Source: HKST-UBA178 sp965223815
GTDB taxonomy: Bacteria; Pseudomonadota; Gammaproteobacteria; Chromatiales; Chromatiaceae
Length of the DNA stretch: 64,000 bases
Reading direction: 5' to 3'
NCBI GenBank assembly: GCA_965223815.1
Contig: OZ245019.1
Coordinates: 3,782,001-3,846,000, forward strand
Of this stretch, positions 44,790 to 54,054 are shown in pieces (the first letter of the stretch is position 1; every line of letters begins with the position of its first letter). The notes under the pieces were generated by a model. It did not search any database, had not been told where the DNA came from, and was given only the letters and a program-made list of their open reading frames with translations. The position numbers and the translations under genes are program-made.

Positions 44790-45508
44790 TTTCCGCATTT
44801 CCCCGCTGGCTTCTGTTGGGCAATTCGCATCGAGTTGAGCATTATACCGGTTAACCGAACCTATGCCGATCATCTCGTATTTCTAGACAACACACTTGCC
44901 AGCAGTTGCGGGTCGATGCCGGTACTGTTCAGATTCACCCCGACAGAAAATCGGTTCTCTCATCATCGCGCTGGCGCCCCTTTTTACCGCTGCCGAGTCG
45001 CGGCAGATACGATCATACTCTATGGGCTTGGGCGTAACCTTACGTTTTGGCAGGCGATCGACGCGCTGTATCTGATATGCTCTTTATCTTGTTATTCAGT
45101 GGCTGTCCTTGGGGGGGTTCCGTCGGGAGATTCATGGTCAAGCGGGCGGGCTGGGCATTGTCCGGAAAAAGCGGAGGAGAAAAAAACCTGCATCGACATC
45201 CCGGAAGCTGTGCCGCCCAAATCTACCCGGGCACCGTGTTGGGTCTTGCCTAGAATGAGCCCATTCCGAACCATCCGGTCTTCCAGCTGCAGATCCTCGC
45301 GGGCGGCTACTTGGGTCACCGCCAAGGCAATCAGGACAATGATTCAGATAGCGTTTCGCATATATTCTCGGTATCAAGCGGTCAATGGCCGCGGAATATG
45401 GCGTCGCACCACACAAATTGGTGTGCGTGAAACGATCGGCAGTATTCGCTGTGTGGATCCGGTGCACATAATCGGCCCACCCGAGCTGCCTTACCTCTCT
45501 CTCAGTAC
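44790..45508. other. 719-base stretch without a convincing gene
   Basis: Divergent region between tolC and the ABC exporter. A + strand frame covers almost all of it (246 codons) but has low-complexity, basic, non-protein-like content and no recognisable domain. A - strand frame at 45092-45325 starts with TTG and, read from its preceding stop, opens with a signal-like hydrophobic run (IIVLIALAVTQVAA). It has no proper start codon for that run. It may be a decayed small secreted protein. Nothing else is supported. Confidence 0.4.
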
Positions 45509-47329
45509 ATGACTCAGCCCACCCAGGACACCGAATTGGAGCAGCACCCAAGCCAGACCTACAGTTGGCGCGAGGTGACAGAAATGGTGCTCTCCCACAA
45601 ATCAGAGTTGCTGAAAGCCAATGTCATTGCCCTATTCGGGGCATTACTGAGTGTTCCCATCCCCCTGTTGATTCCACTGCTGGTCGACGAGGTGCTCTTA
45701 AATCAACCGGGATCGGCGATAGCGTTAATGAACGGCCTCTTTCCCGAGGCGTGGCAAGGCCCTATCCTCTATATCCTATCGATATTGCTGTTGACCCTGC
45801 TGATGCGGCTCGCTTCCCTGGTGATGGGAGTCTGGCAAACCAGGCAATTCACCATAATCTCAAAGGATGTCATTTATCGCATTCGCAGGCGTATGCTCAA
45901 ACGCCTGGAGCGGGTCTCCATGTCGGAATACGAGACTCTCGGTAGCGGCACGGTGGCCTCCCATCTGGTAACCGACCTGGACGCGATAGACAATTTTATC
46001 GGCGTTATAACCAGCAAGTTCCTAGTTGCGATCCTGAGTATCCTAGGGACGGCGGCAGTACTGCTGTGGATGCACTGGCAACTGGCGCTTTTCATCATGT
46101 TTCTAAATCCGCTCGTTATCTGGGTGACGACCGTATTCGGACGCCGAGTCAAATTGTTGAAAAAGAGGGAGAACAGCGCTTATCAGGTTTTTCAAGAATC
46201 ACTGGCGGAGACGTTGGATGCTATTCAACAAATCCGTGCCAGTAATCGGGAGCAGCACTACATTTCCCGTATTGTCGACAAAGCGGAACACGTTCGAAGC
46301 CACTCTGCGGCGTTCACCTGGCAGAGCGATGCGGCACAGAGATTATCTTTCACAGTATTCCTGTTCGGCTTTGATATATTCCGCGCGTTGAGCATGCTGA
46401 TGGTGGTGTTCTCAGACCTTACAATCGGTCAGATGCTGGCGGTGTTCGCCTACCTCTGGTACATGATGGGGCCGGTGCAGGAAGTCCTGACTATCCAATA
46501 CGCATACAATGGTGCCCGGGCGGCGTTGGAGCGTGTAAACAGATTGATGGAAATCGATCTTGAGCCGAGCTACCCGCATAATGCCAACCCGTTTCTTGGA
46601 AAAGAGACAGTTTCCCTGGATCTGCGGCACGTCTGTTTTCGCTATGGTAACGGCCCCTTGGTGCTGGACGATGTGAGCCTCCATATCAGGGCTGGAGAGA
46701 AAGTCGCACTTGTAGGCGCCAGCGGTGGAGGGAAGACGACGCTGGTCCAAGTCATCCTCGGACTCTACCCACCCGAGTCTGGACAAGTTTTGTTTGAAGG
46801 AGTACCGGTATCAGAGATCGGTATGGATGTTGTGCGAGACAATGTGGCGACCGTTCTGCAACACCCTGCGCTGTTCAACGACAGTGTGCGCTCCAATCTC
46901 AGCCTCGGTAGAGAGTATTCGGAGGGGGCACTCTGGCAAGCGTTGGAAATTGCTCAATTGGATGAGGTTGTCAACGCACTCGATGAGGGCCTGGATACCC
47001 TGGTGGGCCGCGATGGTATTCGTCTCTCGGGGGGCCAACAGCAACGCCTGGCCATTGCCCGCATGGCTCTCAGCGATCCCAGAGTAGTCATCCTCGACGA
47101 GGCGACCTCGGCACTCGATACCACTACCGAAAGCAGACTCCATCGGGCTCTGGGTACATTTCTTCGGGATCGCACCACTCTCATCATCGCCCATCGGCTC
47201 AGTGCTGTCAGGCAGGCGGACCGCGCCCTGGTATTCGAGAATGGCAAAATCGTCGAGCAGGGGAGTCATGACGAGTTAATGCGTAACAAAGGTCTGTACG
47301 CGTCGCTATACGCCAACCAGCAGACGTAA
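45509..47329 (+). CDS. ABC exporter, MsbA/ABCB-type half-transporter
   Basis: A 606-residue fused membrane/ATPase half-transporter, working as a homodimer in the inner membrane. The six-helix transmembrane domain spans about residues 30-330. The nucleotide-binding domain has Walker A GASGGGKTT near 405, signature LSGGQQQR near 507, Walker B VVILDEATSALD and the H-loop IIAHR. It resembles lipid, peptide or drug exporters; the substrate cannot be told from sequence. It is single and + oriented, divergent from tolC, and stops before the pnp terminator. It might use the TolC-like channel, but the two-gene pairing is only suggestive. Confidence 0.9.
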   Translation: MTQPTQDTELEQHPSQTYSWREVTEMVLSHKSELLKANVIALFGALLSVPIPLLIPLLVDEVLLNQPGSAIALMNGLFPEAWQGPILYILSILLLTLLMRLASLVMGVWQTRQFTIISKDVIYRIRRRMLKRLERVSMSEYETLGSGTVASHLVTDLDAIDNFIGVITSKFLVAILSILGTAAVLLWMHWQLALFIMFLNPLVIWVTTVFGRRVKLLKKRENSAYQVFQESLAETLDAIQQIRASNREQHYISRIVDKAEHVRSHSAAFTWQSDAAQRLSFTVFLFGFDIFRALSMLMVVFSDLTIGQMLAVFAYLWYMMGPVQEVLTIQYAYNGARAALERVNRLMEIDLEPSYPHNANPFLGKETVSLDLRHVCFRYGNGPLVLDDVSLHIRAGEKVALVGASGGGKTTLVQVILGLYPPESGQVLFEGVPVSEIGMDVVRDNVATVLQHPALFNDSVRSNLSLGREYSEGALWQALEIAQLDEVVNALDEGLDTLVGRDGIRLSGGQQQRLAIARMALSDPRVVILDEATSALDTTTESRLHRALGTFLRDRTTLIIAHRLSAVRQADRALVFENGKIVEQGSHDELMRNKGLYASLYANQQT

Positions 47330-47430
47330 GGGTTCTCCAATGGCAACCGATATGCCCCATTCGTTACCACGCCGAAGGGGCGCCAACAGTTGTGTCACAA
47401 GGATTGCGGTATTGAGCTTCCGTACAACTA

Positions 47431-47453
47431 AAGAGGGGGCGTCGCCCCCTCTT
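47431..47453 (-). terminator. Intrinsic terminator after pnp
   Basis: A perfect 10-bp GC-rich inverted repeat (AAGAGGGGGC / GCCCCCTCTT) with a three-base loop, followed on the - strand by TTTAGTTG. It lies 14 bases after the pnp stop. The + strand side has no T run, so it is unlikely to end the ABC exporter transcript efficiently. Confidence 0.8.
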
Positions 47454-47466
47454 GTAGGTTAATTCG

Positions 47467-49563
47467 TCAGGCTTTTTCCGTAGCTATCGCCTTCATGCTG
47501 AGACGAACACGGCCCTGCTTGTCAACCTCAAGCACCTTGACTTTGACGATATCCCCCTCAGAAAGCTTGTCGCTCACCTTTTCCACCCGCTCTTCGCAGA
47601 TTTGAGAGATGTGCACCAGGCCATCGCGGCCAGGCAGTATGGTGACGAAAGCACCAAAATCCATTAATCGCGCAACCTTCCCTTCATAAACGGCCCCCAC
47701 CTCAACATCGGCAGTGATCAACTCGATGCGCTTGCGAGCATCTTCTCCAGCCGCCTTGTCGACGGAAAAGATCTTAACCATGCCGTCGTCAGAAACATCC
47801 ACTGTGGCCCCAGTCTCTTCGGTGATGGACCTGATTGTGGTCCCGCCTTTACCGATCACGTCACGGATCTTGTCAGGGTCGATCTTGAACGAGACGATAC
47901 GGGGTGCATGCTCCGACATCTCGCTACGAGGCGCATCGATTACCTTGTTCATCTCGCCGAGGATGAAGAGCCGGCCAGCTTTAGCCTGCTCCAGTGCAAT
48001 CTCCATGATCTCCCGGGTAATCCCGTCGATCTTGATATCCATCTGCAGGGCATTAACGCCAGACTCGGTGCCCGCGACCTTGAAGTCCATGTCGCCGAGA
48101 TGATCTTCATCTCCCAGGATATCGGTCAAAACCGCAAATTCGTCACCCTCCTTGATCAACCCCATTGCTACGCCGGCGATGGGTGCCTTGATGGGCACAC
48201 CGGCGTCCATGAGGGACAAACTGGTTCCGCAAACCGAAGCCATCGACGACGAGCCGTTGGATTCGGTAATCTCGGAAACCACCCTGATGGAGTAAGGAAA
48301 GTTGTCCAGGCCTGGCATGCAGGCCAGCACTCCCCGCTTGGCCAAACGCCCATGGCCGATTTCACGGCGTTTCGGACTACCGACTCGGCCGATTTCATTT
48401 ACACAGAAGGGAGGAAAATTATAGTGGAGCATAAAAGGCTCGCGATAAGAGCCCTCCAGCGCATCTATAATCTGCGCGTCCCGTTCGGTGCCCAGCGTGG
48501 TGACAACCAGTGCCTGGGTCTCTCCACGGGTAAACAATGCCGATCCATGGGTTCTGGGAAGTACGCCGGTGCGAACGGTGATGGGCCGCACAGTTTTGGT
48601 GTCACGACCGTCTATGCGTGGCTCTCCCGCCAGGATCCGGCTCCTGACGATTTTCTTCTTCAGTTTACCGAGGGCATTTGATACCTCTGAAGCGGACCAC
48701 TTGGGCTCATCGCCTCCGCTGAGAGCTGTCAGGGTTTTATCAACAGTCTCGTCGATGCGGCTGTAGCGCTCCATTTTGTCGGCAATGGTGTAGGCCAGTT
48801 CAATCGCCTCTCCTGCCTCCGCCTCAACCGCCTCGGCCAGTGCCTTATCCTCCTGAGGGGCTGCATAGGCCTCGACTTCGCGGCCCGCTTCCGCCGCCAA
48901 TTCCTTGATTGCCTGGATGGCGACTTGCATCTGCTCGTGTCCGAAGAGGACGGCACCCAGCATGACCTCCTCCGAGAGTTGATTAGCCTCCGACTCAACC
49001 ATGAGAACAGCGCGCTCCGTACCTGCCACCACCAAGTCCAAATCGGTATTTTCGTTCATACCGGTACCGGGTGCATTGAGGAGGTATTTCCCATCCTTGT
49101 AACCCACTCGGGCTGCCGCGATTGGACCATTGAAGGGCAGGCCCGATATCGAGAGAGCCGCCGATGTTCCAATCAGTGCAGGAATCTCCGGGTCGACATC
49201 TGGGTTGAGAGACATGACCGTGCAGATGATCTGAACCTCCTTGGTATAGCCCTTGGGGAACAGGGGCCGTACCGGCCTGTCTATCAACCTGCAGACCAGA
49301 ATCTCTTTCTCTGCAGGCCGTCCTTCTCGACGGAAGAACCCCCCGGGAATCTTACCTGCAGCATAGGTCTTTTCCTGGTAATCCACAGTCATGGGAAAGA
49401 AATCCCTGCCTTCGCTGCCAGACTTGGAACCCACCACGGTGCACTGCACCACGGTCCCATCCATATCGATCATAATCGCGCCATCTGCCTGCCGGGCAAT
49501 CTCTCCGGTTTCCAGGGTTACGTGATGATCGCCGTACTGAAACTCTTTCTTTATGAAAGTCAC
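47467..49563 (-). CDS. pnp: Polyribonucleotide nucleotidyltransferase (PNPase)
   Basis: A 698-residue phosphorolytic 3'-5' exoribonuclease and part of the RNA degradosome. Two RNase PH domains (about 10-225 and 315-550) flank an alpha-helical linker. A KH domain (IGKGGTTIRSITEETGA near 560-576) and an S1 domain (GAVYEGKVARLMDFGAFV near 620) end the protein. The GTG start has AGAGGA seven bases upstream. It follows rpsO by 30 bases as in E. coli, where this pair is co-transcribed and cut by RNase III. No duplicated domain is missing. Confidence 0.97.
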   Translation of the reverse strand: MTFIKKEFQYGDHHVTLETGEIARQADGAIMIDMDGTVVQCTVVGSKSGSEGRDFFPMTVDYQEKTYAAGKIPGGFFRREGRPAEKEILVCRLIDRPVRPLFPKGYTKEVQIICTVMSLNPDVDPEIPALIGTSAALSISGLPFNGPIAAARVGYKDGKYLLNAPGTGMNENTDLDLVVAGTERAVLMVESEANQLSEEVMLGAVLFGHEQMQVAIQAIKELAAEAGREVEAYAAPQEDKALAEAVEAEAGEAIELAYTIADKMERYSRIDETVDKTLTALSGGDEPKWSASEVSNALGKLKKKIVRSRILAGEPRIDGRDTKTVRPITVRTGVLPRTHGSALFTRGETQALVVTTLGTERDAQIIDALEGSYREPFMLHYNFPPFCVNEIGRVGSPKRREIGHGRLAKRGVLACMPGLDNFPYSIRVVSEITESNGSSSMASVCGTSLSLMDAGVPIKAPIAGVAMGLIKEGDEFAVLTDILGDEDHLGDMDFKVAGTESGVNALQMDIKIDGITREIMEIALEQAKAGRLFILGEMNKVIDAPRSEMSEHAPRIVSFKIDPDKIRDVIGKGGTTIRSITEETGATVDVSDDGMVKIFSVDKAAGEDARKRIELITADVEVGAVYEGKVARLMDFGAFVTILPGRDGLVHISQICEERVEKVSDKLSEGDIVKVKVLEVDKQGRVRLSMKAIATEKA

Positions 49564-49593
49564 AATGCTGTCCTCTATGACATCGAAATGGGA

Positions 49594-49863
49594 TTAACGG
49601 CGCAGGCCGAGGCTGGAAATCAAGCCGCGGTAGCGCTCTACGTCCTTTGACTTAAGGTAGTCAAGCAACTTGCGGCGGGAGTTGACCATACGCACCAGCC
49701 CTCTGCGGGAATGGTGGTCATGCTTGTGCTGGGAAAAATGTTCGGAAAGTTCGTTGATTCGCGCGGTGAGCAAGGCCACCTGCACTTCGGTTGATCCCGT
49801 ATCGTTGGCCCCACGGCCAAACTTTTCAACGATTTCCCGCTTTTGATCTGCTGTAATTGCCAT
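49594..49863 (-). CDS. rpsO: 30S ribosomal protein S15
   Basis: The 89-residue S15, a primary binder of 16S rRNA central domain. The sequence starts MAITADQKREIVEKFGR and ends YRGLISSLGLRR, the family termini, with HDHHSRRGLV in the middle. A strong ribosome-binding site (GAGGAGA, eight bases upstream) fixes the ATG at 49863; a longer frame to 49899 is not real. The ~170 bases between truB and this start may include a translational control leader of the S15 type; I could not identify its structure. Confidence 0.97.
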   Translation of the reverse strand: MAITADQKREIVEKFGRGANDTGSTEVQVALLTARINELSEHFSQHKHDHHSRRGLVRMVNSRRKLLDYLKSKDVERYRGLISSLGLRR

Positions 49864-50036
49864 GAATATCTTCTCCTCATTGGTGATTGATCGAAACACC
49901 GCTCCCCGACAATGAGCCCAGGGTTTGCGGTTCTTGGTCTGTCAGACCGACAAGATCACCGGACAGCCGGCAAAAGCCGTCGGGCATCGAGTAAACTGTT
50001 AATTATGATGCTTTCCGGGGTTGCTATCAAATGCCC

Positions 50037-50945
50037 CTACATAAGCCGTTTGGGGCCAACCCGACCATCATCGAGTATCTCCCCCACGCCGATAAACTCG
50101 CTGTTTCCGTCGTATAGCCGAACGCGTCCTGACGTGGGTGCATTGGGAACCAAGACAGGTTGTCCCTGTTTCACATAGTAGCTGCTATCCGGTGACAACC
50201 GTACTGCCGGCAGGTCTTGTAGCGCGGTGTCTACGGAAAGTAGCAATGCCTCCAGCGCATCGCGCCCCTGATCAAAGGCTGCGTTGAGATCTTCCATATC
50301 GACTATCCCCTCTAGACTGAACGGCCCCACCCCGGTGCGCCTCAGTGCGGTGACGTGAGCGCCGCATCCCAGCACACCACCGATATCCTCGGCGAGAGTA
50401 CGTACATAAGTTCCCTTTGAGCAGTGCACATCAAGCTCAATGTCAGGAAGGCTACAGTCCAGCAAGGCAAGCTCGTGGATACGTATTGTTCTGGATTGGC
50501 GCTCAACTTCGATTCCGTTTCTGGCCAGATCATAGAGTCGCTGACCTTGATGTTTAAGCGCTGAATACATTGGTGGGATCTGTTGAATCTCCCCCTTGAA
50601 CGATGTGAGCGCGTTCCTAACCTCGGCCTCTGTCACACCCTCCACTGGTCGTTGCTCCAACATCTCTCCCTGGGCATCACCTGTGGCAGTCGTTTCACCC
50701 AGTCGAATCCGCACCCAGTAGCGCTTATCCGCATCCAGAAGAAATGCCGACACTTTGGTGGCGGAACCGAAACAGATGGGTAAGAGTCCGTTGGCCAGAG
50801 GATCGAGACTTCCAGTATGCCCTGCCTTGCGAGCGAAAAACATCTTTTTCACGTTTTGCAGCGCGGCATTGGATGTCTGACCTATAGGCTTGTCCAGCAG
50901 CAGTATCCCGTGGACATTTCGCCCTCTGACCCGGCGCCTGCCCAT
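50037..50945 (-). CDS. truB: tRNA pseudouridine(55) synthase
   Basis: A 302-residue enzyme making the universal T-loop pseudouridine 55. The catalytic aspartate is in GHTGSLDPLANGLLPICFG near residue 48. The N-terminus has GILLLDKPIGQTSN and the C-terminal part the PUA-like region. SKGTYVRTLAEDIG near 178 is another family hallmark. The ATG directly follows the rbfA stop, so translation is coupled. Confidence 0.97.
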   Translation of the reverse strand: MGRRRVRGRNVHGILLLDKPIGQTSNAALQNVKKMFFARKAGHTGSLDPLANGLLPICFGSATKVSAFLLDADKRYWVRIRLGETTATGDAQGEMLEQRPVEGVTEAEVRNALTSFKGEIQQIPPMYSALKHQGQRLYDLARNGIEVERQSRTIRIHELALLDCSLPDIELDVHCSKGTYVRTLAEDIGGVLGCGAHVTALRRTGVGPFSLEGIVDMEDLNAAFDQGRDALEALLLSVDTALQDLPAVRLSPDSSYYVKQGQPVLVPNAPTSGRVRLYDGNSEFIGVGEILDDGRVGPKRLM

Positions 50946-51311
50946 TTATTTCTGCTCACCGTCGGATTTCACCGCCTTCTCGATCAACGCCGAGAGTCGT
51001 TCGGCAGCTTCGATGGAATCATCGTGGCTGAATTGCAGCTCAGGAACAGTTCTCAGACGCAGTTTCGCGCCAAGCTCATGACGAAGAAACGCCGCTGCGT
51101 CGTTCAGAACGTTGGCGGTTTCCTGGCTGCTCAATTCGCCCGCCATGACTGTAAAAAACACCTTCGCCTGGGAAAAATCCCGTACCACCCGAACCTCCTG
51201 GATAGTAATCAAACCCAGTCGTGGGTCATCGAGCTCCTGGCGAATCAATTCAGAAAGCTCGCGCTGAAGCTGGGAGCCAACGCGATCGGTCCGTTTAAAT
51301 TCCCTGGCCAT
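50946..51311 (-). CDS. rbfA: Ribosome-binding factor A
   Basis: A 121-residue KH-like protein that matures the 30S subunit at the 5' end of 16S rRNA, important in cold. The pattern FKRTDRVGSQLQRELSELIR near 5-24, followed by DDPRLGLITIQEVRV near 29-43, is typical. It abuts truB and lies about 105 bases after infB, in the standard nusA-infB-rbfA-truB order. Confidence 0.96.
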   Translation of the reverse strand: MAREFKRTDRVGSQLQRELSELIRQELDDPRLGLITIQEVRVVRDFSQAKVFFTVMAGELSSQETANVLNDAAAFLRHELGAKLRLRTVPELQFSHDDSIEAAERLSALIEKAVKSDGEQK

Positions 51312-51417
51312 CCCTGCTATTCCCCGAGTAACGCCCGGAAAGATCGCGTGGACCTCAAGTTTCGAGCAACCACCGATGAAGCGGCAGCCAACGTCTCTCG
51401 GTGATGAATCACTGGCC

Positions 51418-54030
51418 TCAGATTTCCCTGGCGATTTCTGTACGCTCGAAGACTTCTATCTGGTCACCCACTCTGACATCGTTATAATTCTTGACACCGA
51501 TCCCGCACTCTATACCGGCCTTTACTTCGGTGACATCGTCTTTATGTCGTCGCAGGGATTCCAGTGACCCTTCGTAAATAACAACGTTATCTCGCAATAC
51601 CCTGATAGGGTTGTTCCGCTTGACCGCCCCTTCGAGAACCATACACCCGGCGATGGATCCCAATCGAGAGGAATTGAATACATCCCGAACTTCCGCAAGG
51701 CCGATAATCTCCTCGCGCACCTCGGGAGAGAGCAGTCCTGACAGCGCCTTACGCACATCGTCCAATATCTCGTAGATGATGCTGTAGTAGCGGATATCAA
51801 CTCCCTGCTCTTCCGCCGTGCGCCTAGCAGTAGCATCGGCGCGTACATTGAAGCCGATAATCGAGGCATTTGACGTCAAGGCAAGACTAACGTCCGACTC
51901 GTTTATTCCACCCACCCCGGTGGCAACCAGTTTCACCTTGACTTCATCAGTGGAGAGCTTACTCAGCGCGTCGCGCATCGCCTCGACGCTGCCTTGTACG
52001 TCGGCCTTCAGAATCAGATTGAGGAAATTACTTTCACCGTCTCCCATCTGCGAAAAGAACTCATCCATTTTGGCGGCTTTCTGGGCGGCGAAGCGGTTGT
52101 CCCGACTACGCGTCTTACGACTTTCGGTCAATTCCCGCGCCTTGCGCTCATTGGCCACGACAATGGCATCATCCCCCGCATTGGGAACACCCGACAGCCC
52201 CAGCACTTCTACAGGTATTGAGGGTCCGGCAGTTTTGATCTGTCGCCGGTTCTCATCGAGCATGGCACGCACCCGGCCGTACTCCTGACCACTAACCAGC
52301 ATATCCCCCTGCGCTAAGGTTCCTGATTGGACCAACACGGTTGCTACCGAGCCACGCCCCTTGTCCAGACTGGATTCGACAACGATTCCCCGCGCAGGTC
52401 CATCCACGACTGCGGTGAGTTCCAGTACTTCAGCCTGTAACAGCAGAGCGTCAAGAAGATCATCAATACCCTCTCCTGTCTTTGCAGAAACTTGTACGAA
52501 AATGGTATCGCCACCCCACTCCTCGGGTATTACTTCATGCTGAGTCAACTCCTGCATAACCCGTTCCGGATTAGCCTCAGGTTTATCCATCTTGTTGATA
52601 GCGACGATCAACGGCACATCTGCCGCTCTGGCATGATGAATCGCTTCGACAGTTTGCGGCATAACGCCATCATCCGCCGCTACCACCAGCACCACGATAT
52701 CGGTCGCCTTGGCACCGCGTGCCCGCATCGCCGAAAACGCGGCATGCCCAGGAGTATCCAAGAAGCAGATCATTCCCTTGTCAGTCTCTACATGGTAAGC
52801 ACCGATATGTTGTGTAATACCACCTGCTTCTCCCGCCGCAACTCTCGATCGGCGAATGTAATCGAGCAAAGACGTCTTCCCGTGGTCGACGTGCCCCATG
52901 ATGGTGACCGCAGGTGCCCTCGGTTTGGTCTCCCCCTGCTCGTCGTCTTCCAAGGCGCTCAATACCTCCGCCTCGATATCGGCGCTCTTCTGGGCAACGG
53001 CCTTGTGCCCCAACTCCTCGACCACCAGCGTGGCAGTATCACTGTCAAGCTGTTGATTGATAGTCACCATCATTCCCATCTTCATAAGTTCCTTGATGAC
53101 ATCGGCGGCCTTAACAGACATCCGCAGGGCGAGATCGGCTACGCTGATTGACTCCGGTATTTCTACTTCCCTTATCACTGGGGCGGTGGGCTTGACAAAG
53201 CCGTGCTGAGAGTCGGTTACCGGCGCCACGCTCTTTTGGCGCACTGGCTTGCTGCGCCTGCGTCCCCGCTTATCTTCCGATACGTGAAGCTCCCTGCGTC
53301 CCCTTCCACGACCCTCGGGGGCTTCTTGTGAAGCGCCCTTCTTGGAGGCAGGTTTTTTACCAGCGCGCTCCCTTACCGCCTGTTTGGCTTCGTTCTCAAG
53401 CCGGACTCGCGCGGCAGCTTCCTCCTGCCTGCGTAACTCCGCCTCTTCCTTTTCAGTTCTTAGCCGCTCCTCTTCAAGGCGTTTCTTCTCTTCAGCTTCC
53501 TGCTGTTTTCTGGCCTCTTCCTCGGCGGCGCGCTTTAACGCCTCCTCGGCCTCACGGCGCTTTATTTCTGCCTCTCGCCTTGCCTCGTTCTCCTTCTCGA
53601 TACGGCGACGCTGTGCAGCCTGTTCCTCCAGCGCCCGCTGCGCTGCTTCGGCTTCGTTCTTACCTACCTTGTCTTCGGTAATGCTGCCCCGCTTTATGTA
53701 AGTACGCTTCCTTCTTACCTCGACACTGACTGTCTTGCCCCCTCGATGGGAGGACGCACCCCGCCCTGCTGTTCTGGCCGCTGTGCCAGGCTGTTTCAGT
53801 TCAGTGACCGTCTTGCGCTTGAGCGTTATTTGCCGGGGTGTGCCCGTCGCTCCCGCGCTCTTCTTGCCATGGCTCTCTCGCAGATGGGTCAACAGCTGCA
53901 GTTTCTCTGCTTCTGTAACAACGTCTTCCGCGCTGCTCTTAGCCAACTTGGCCTGCTTCAGTTGGGCCAATAGCAGCTCTACCGGTATACCGACATCCGT
54001 TGCCAGCTGTTTAACTGTAATCTCACTCAT
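51418..54030 (-). CDS. infB: Translation initiation factor IF-2
   Basis: An 870-residue GTPase that brings initiator tRNA to the 30S subunit. The N-terminal part has IF2-N domains (SEITVKQLATDVGIPVELLL at the start, another near 300) and a long charged Glu/Arg/Ala helix at about 130-230. The G domain has G1 GHVDHGKTSLLDYIR near 380, G3 DTPGHAAF near 426 and G4 NKMD. The C-terminal domains follow. GGAGGT nine bases before the ATG is a near-perfect ribosome-binding site. It directly follows nusA by 24 bases. Confidence 0.97.
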   Translation of the reverse strand: MSEITVKQLATDVGIPVELLLAQLKQAKLAKSSAEDVVTEAEKLQLLTHLRESHGKKSAGATGTPRQITLKRKTVTELKQPGTAARTAGRGASSHRGGKTVSVEVRRKRTYIKRGSITEDKVGKNEAEAAQRALEEQAAQRRRIEKENEARREAEIKRREAEEALKRAAEEEARKQQEAEEKKRLEEERLRTEKEEAELRRQEEAAARVRLENEAKQAVRERAGKKPASKKGASQEAPEGRGRGRRELHVSEDKRGRRRSKPVRQKSVAPVTDSQHGFVKPTAPVIREVEIPESISVADLALRMSVKAADVIKELMKMGMMVTINQQLDSDTATLVVEELGHKAVAQKSADIEAEVLSALEDDEQGETKPRAPAVTIMGHVDHGKTSLLDYIRRSRVAAGEAGGITQHIGAYHVETDKGMICFLDTPGHAAFSAMRARGAKATDIVVLVVAADDGVMPQTVEAIHHARAADVPLIVAINKMDKPEANPERVMQELTQHEVIPEEWGGDTIFVQVSAKTGEGIDDLLDALLLQAEVLELTAVVDGPARGIVVESSLDKGRGSVATVLVQSGTLAQGDMLVSGQEYGRVRAMLDENRRQIKTAGPSIPVEVLGLSGVPNAGDDAIVVANERKARELTESRKTRSRDNRFAAQKAAKMDEFFSQMGDGESNFLNLILKADVQGSVEAMRDALSKLSTDEVKVKLVATGVGGINESDVSLALTSNASIIGFNVRADATARRTAEEQGVDIRYYSIIYEILDDVRKALSGLLSPEVREEIIGLAEVRDVFNSSRLGSIAGCMVLEGAVKRNNPIRVLRDNVVIYEGSLESLRRHKDDVTEVKAGIECGIGVKNYNDVRVGDQIEVFERTEIAREI

Positions 54031-54054
54031 TTTGAAAGGACCTCCGATTTAGTC

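Noticed and set aside
44772..45512. A 246-codon + strand frame between tolC and the ABC exporter
   Set aside because: It begins inside tolC antisense, is rich in Arg, Ser, Cys and Pro without periodic structure, and matches no family I know. Reported only as an unexplained stretch.
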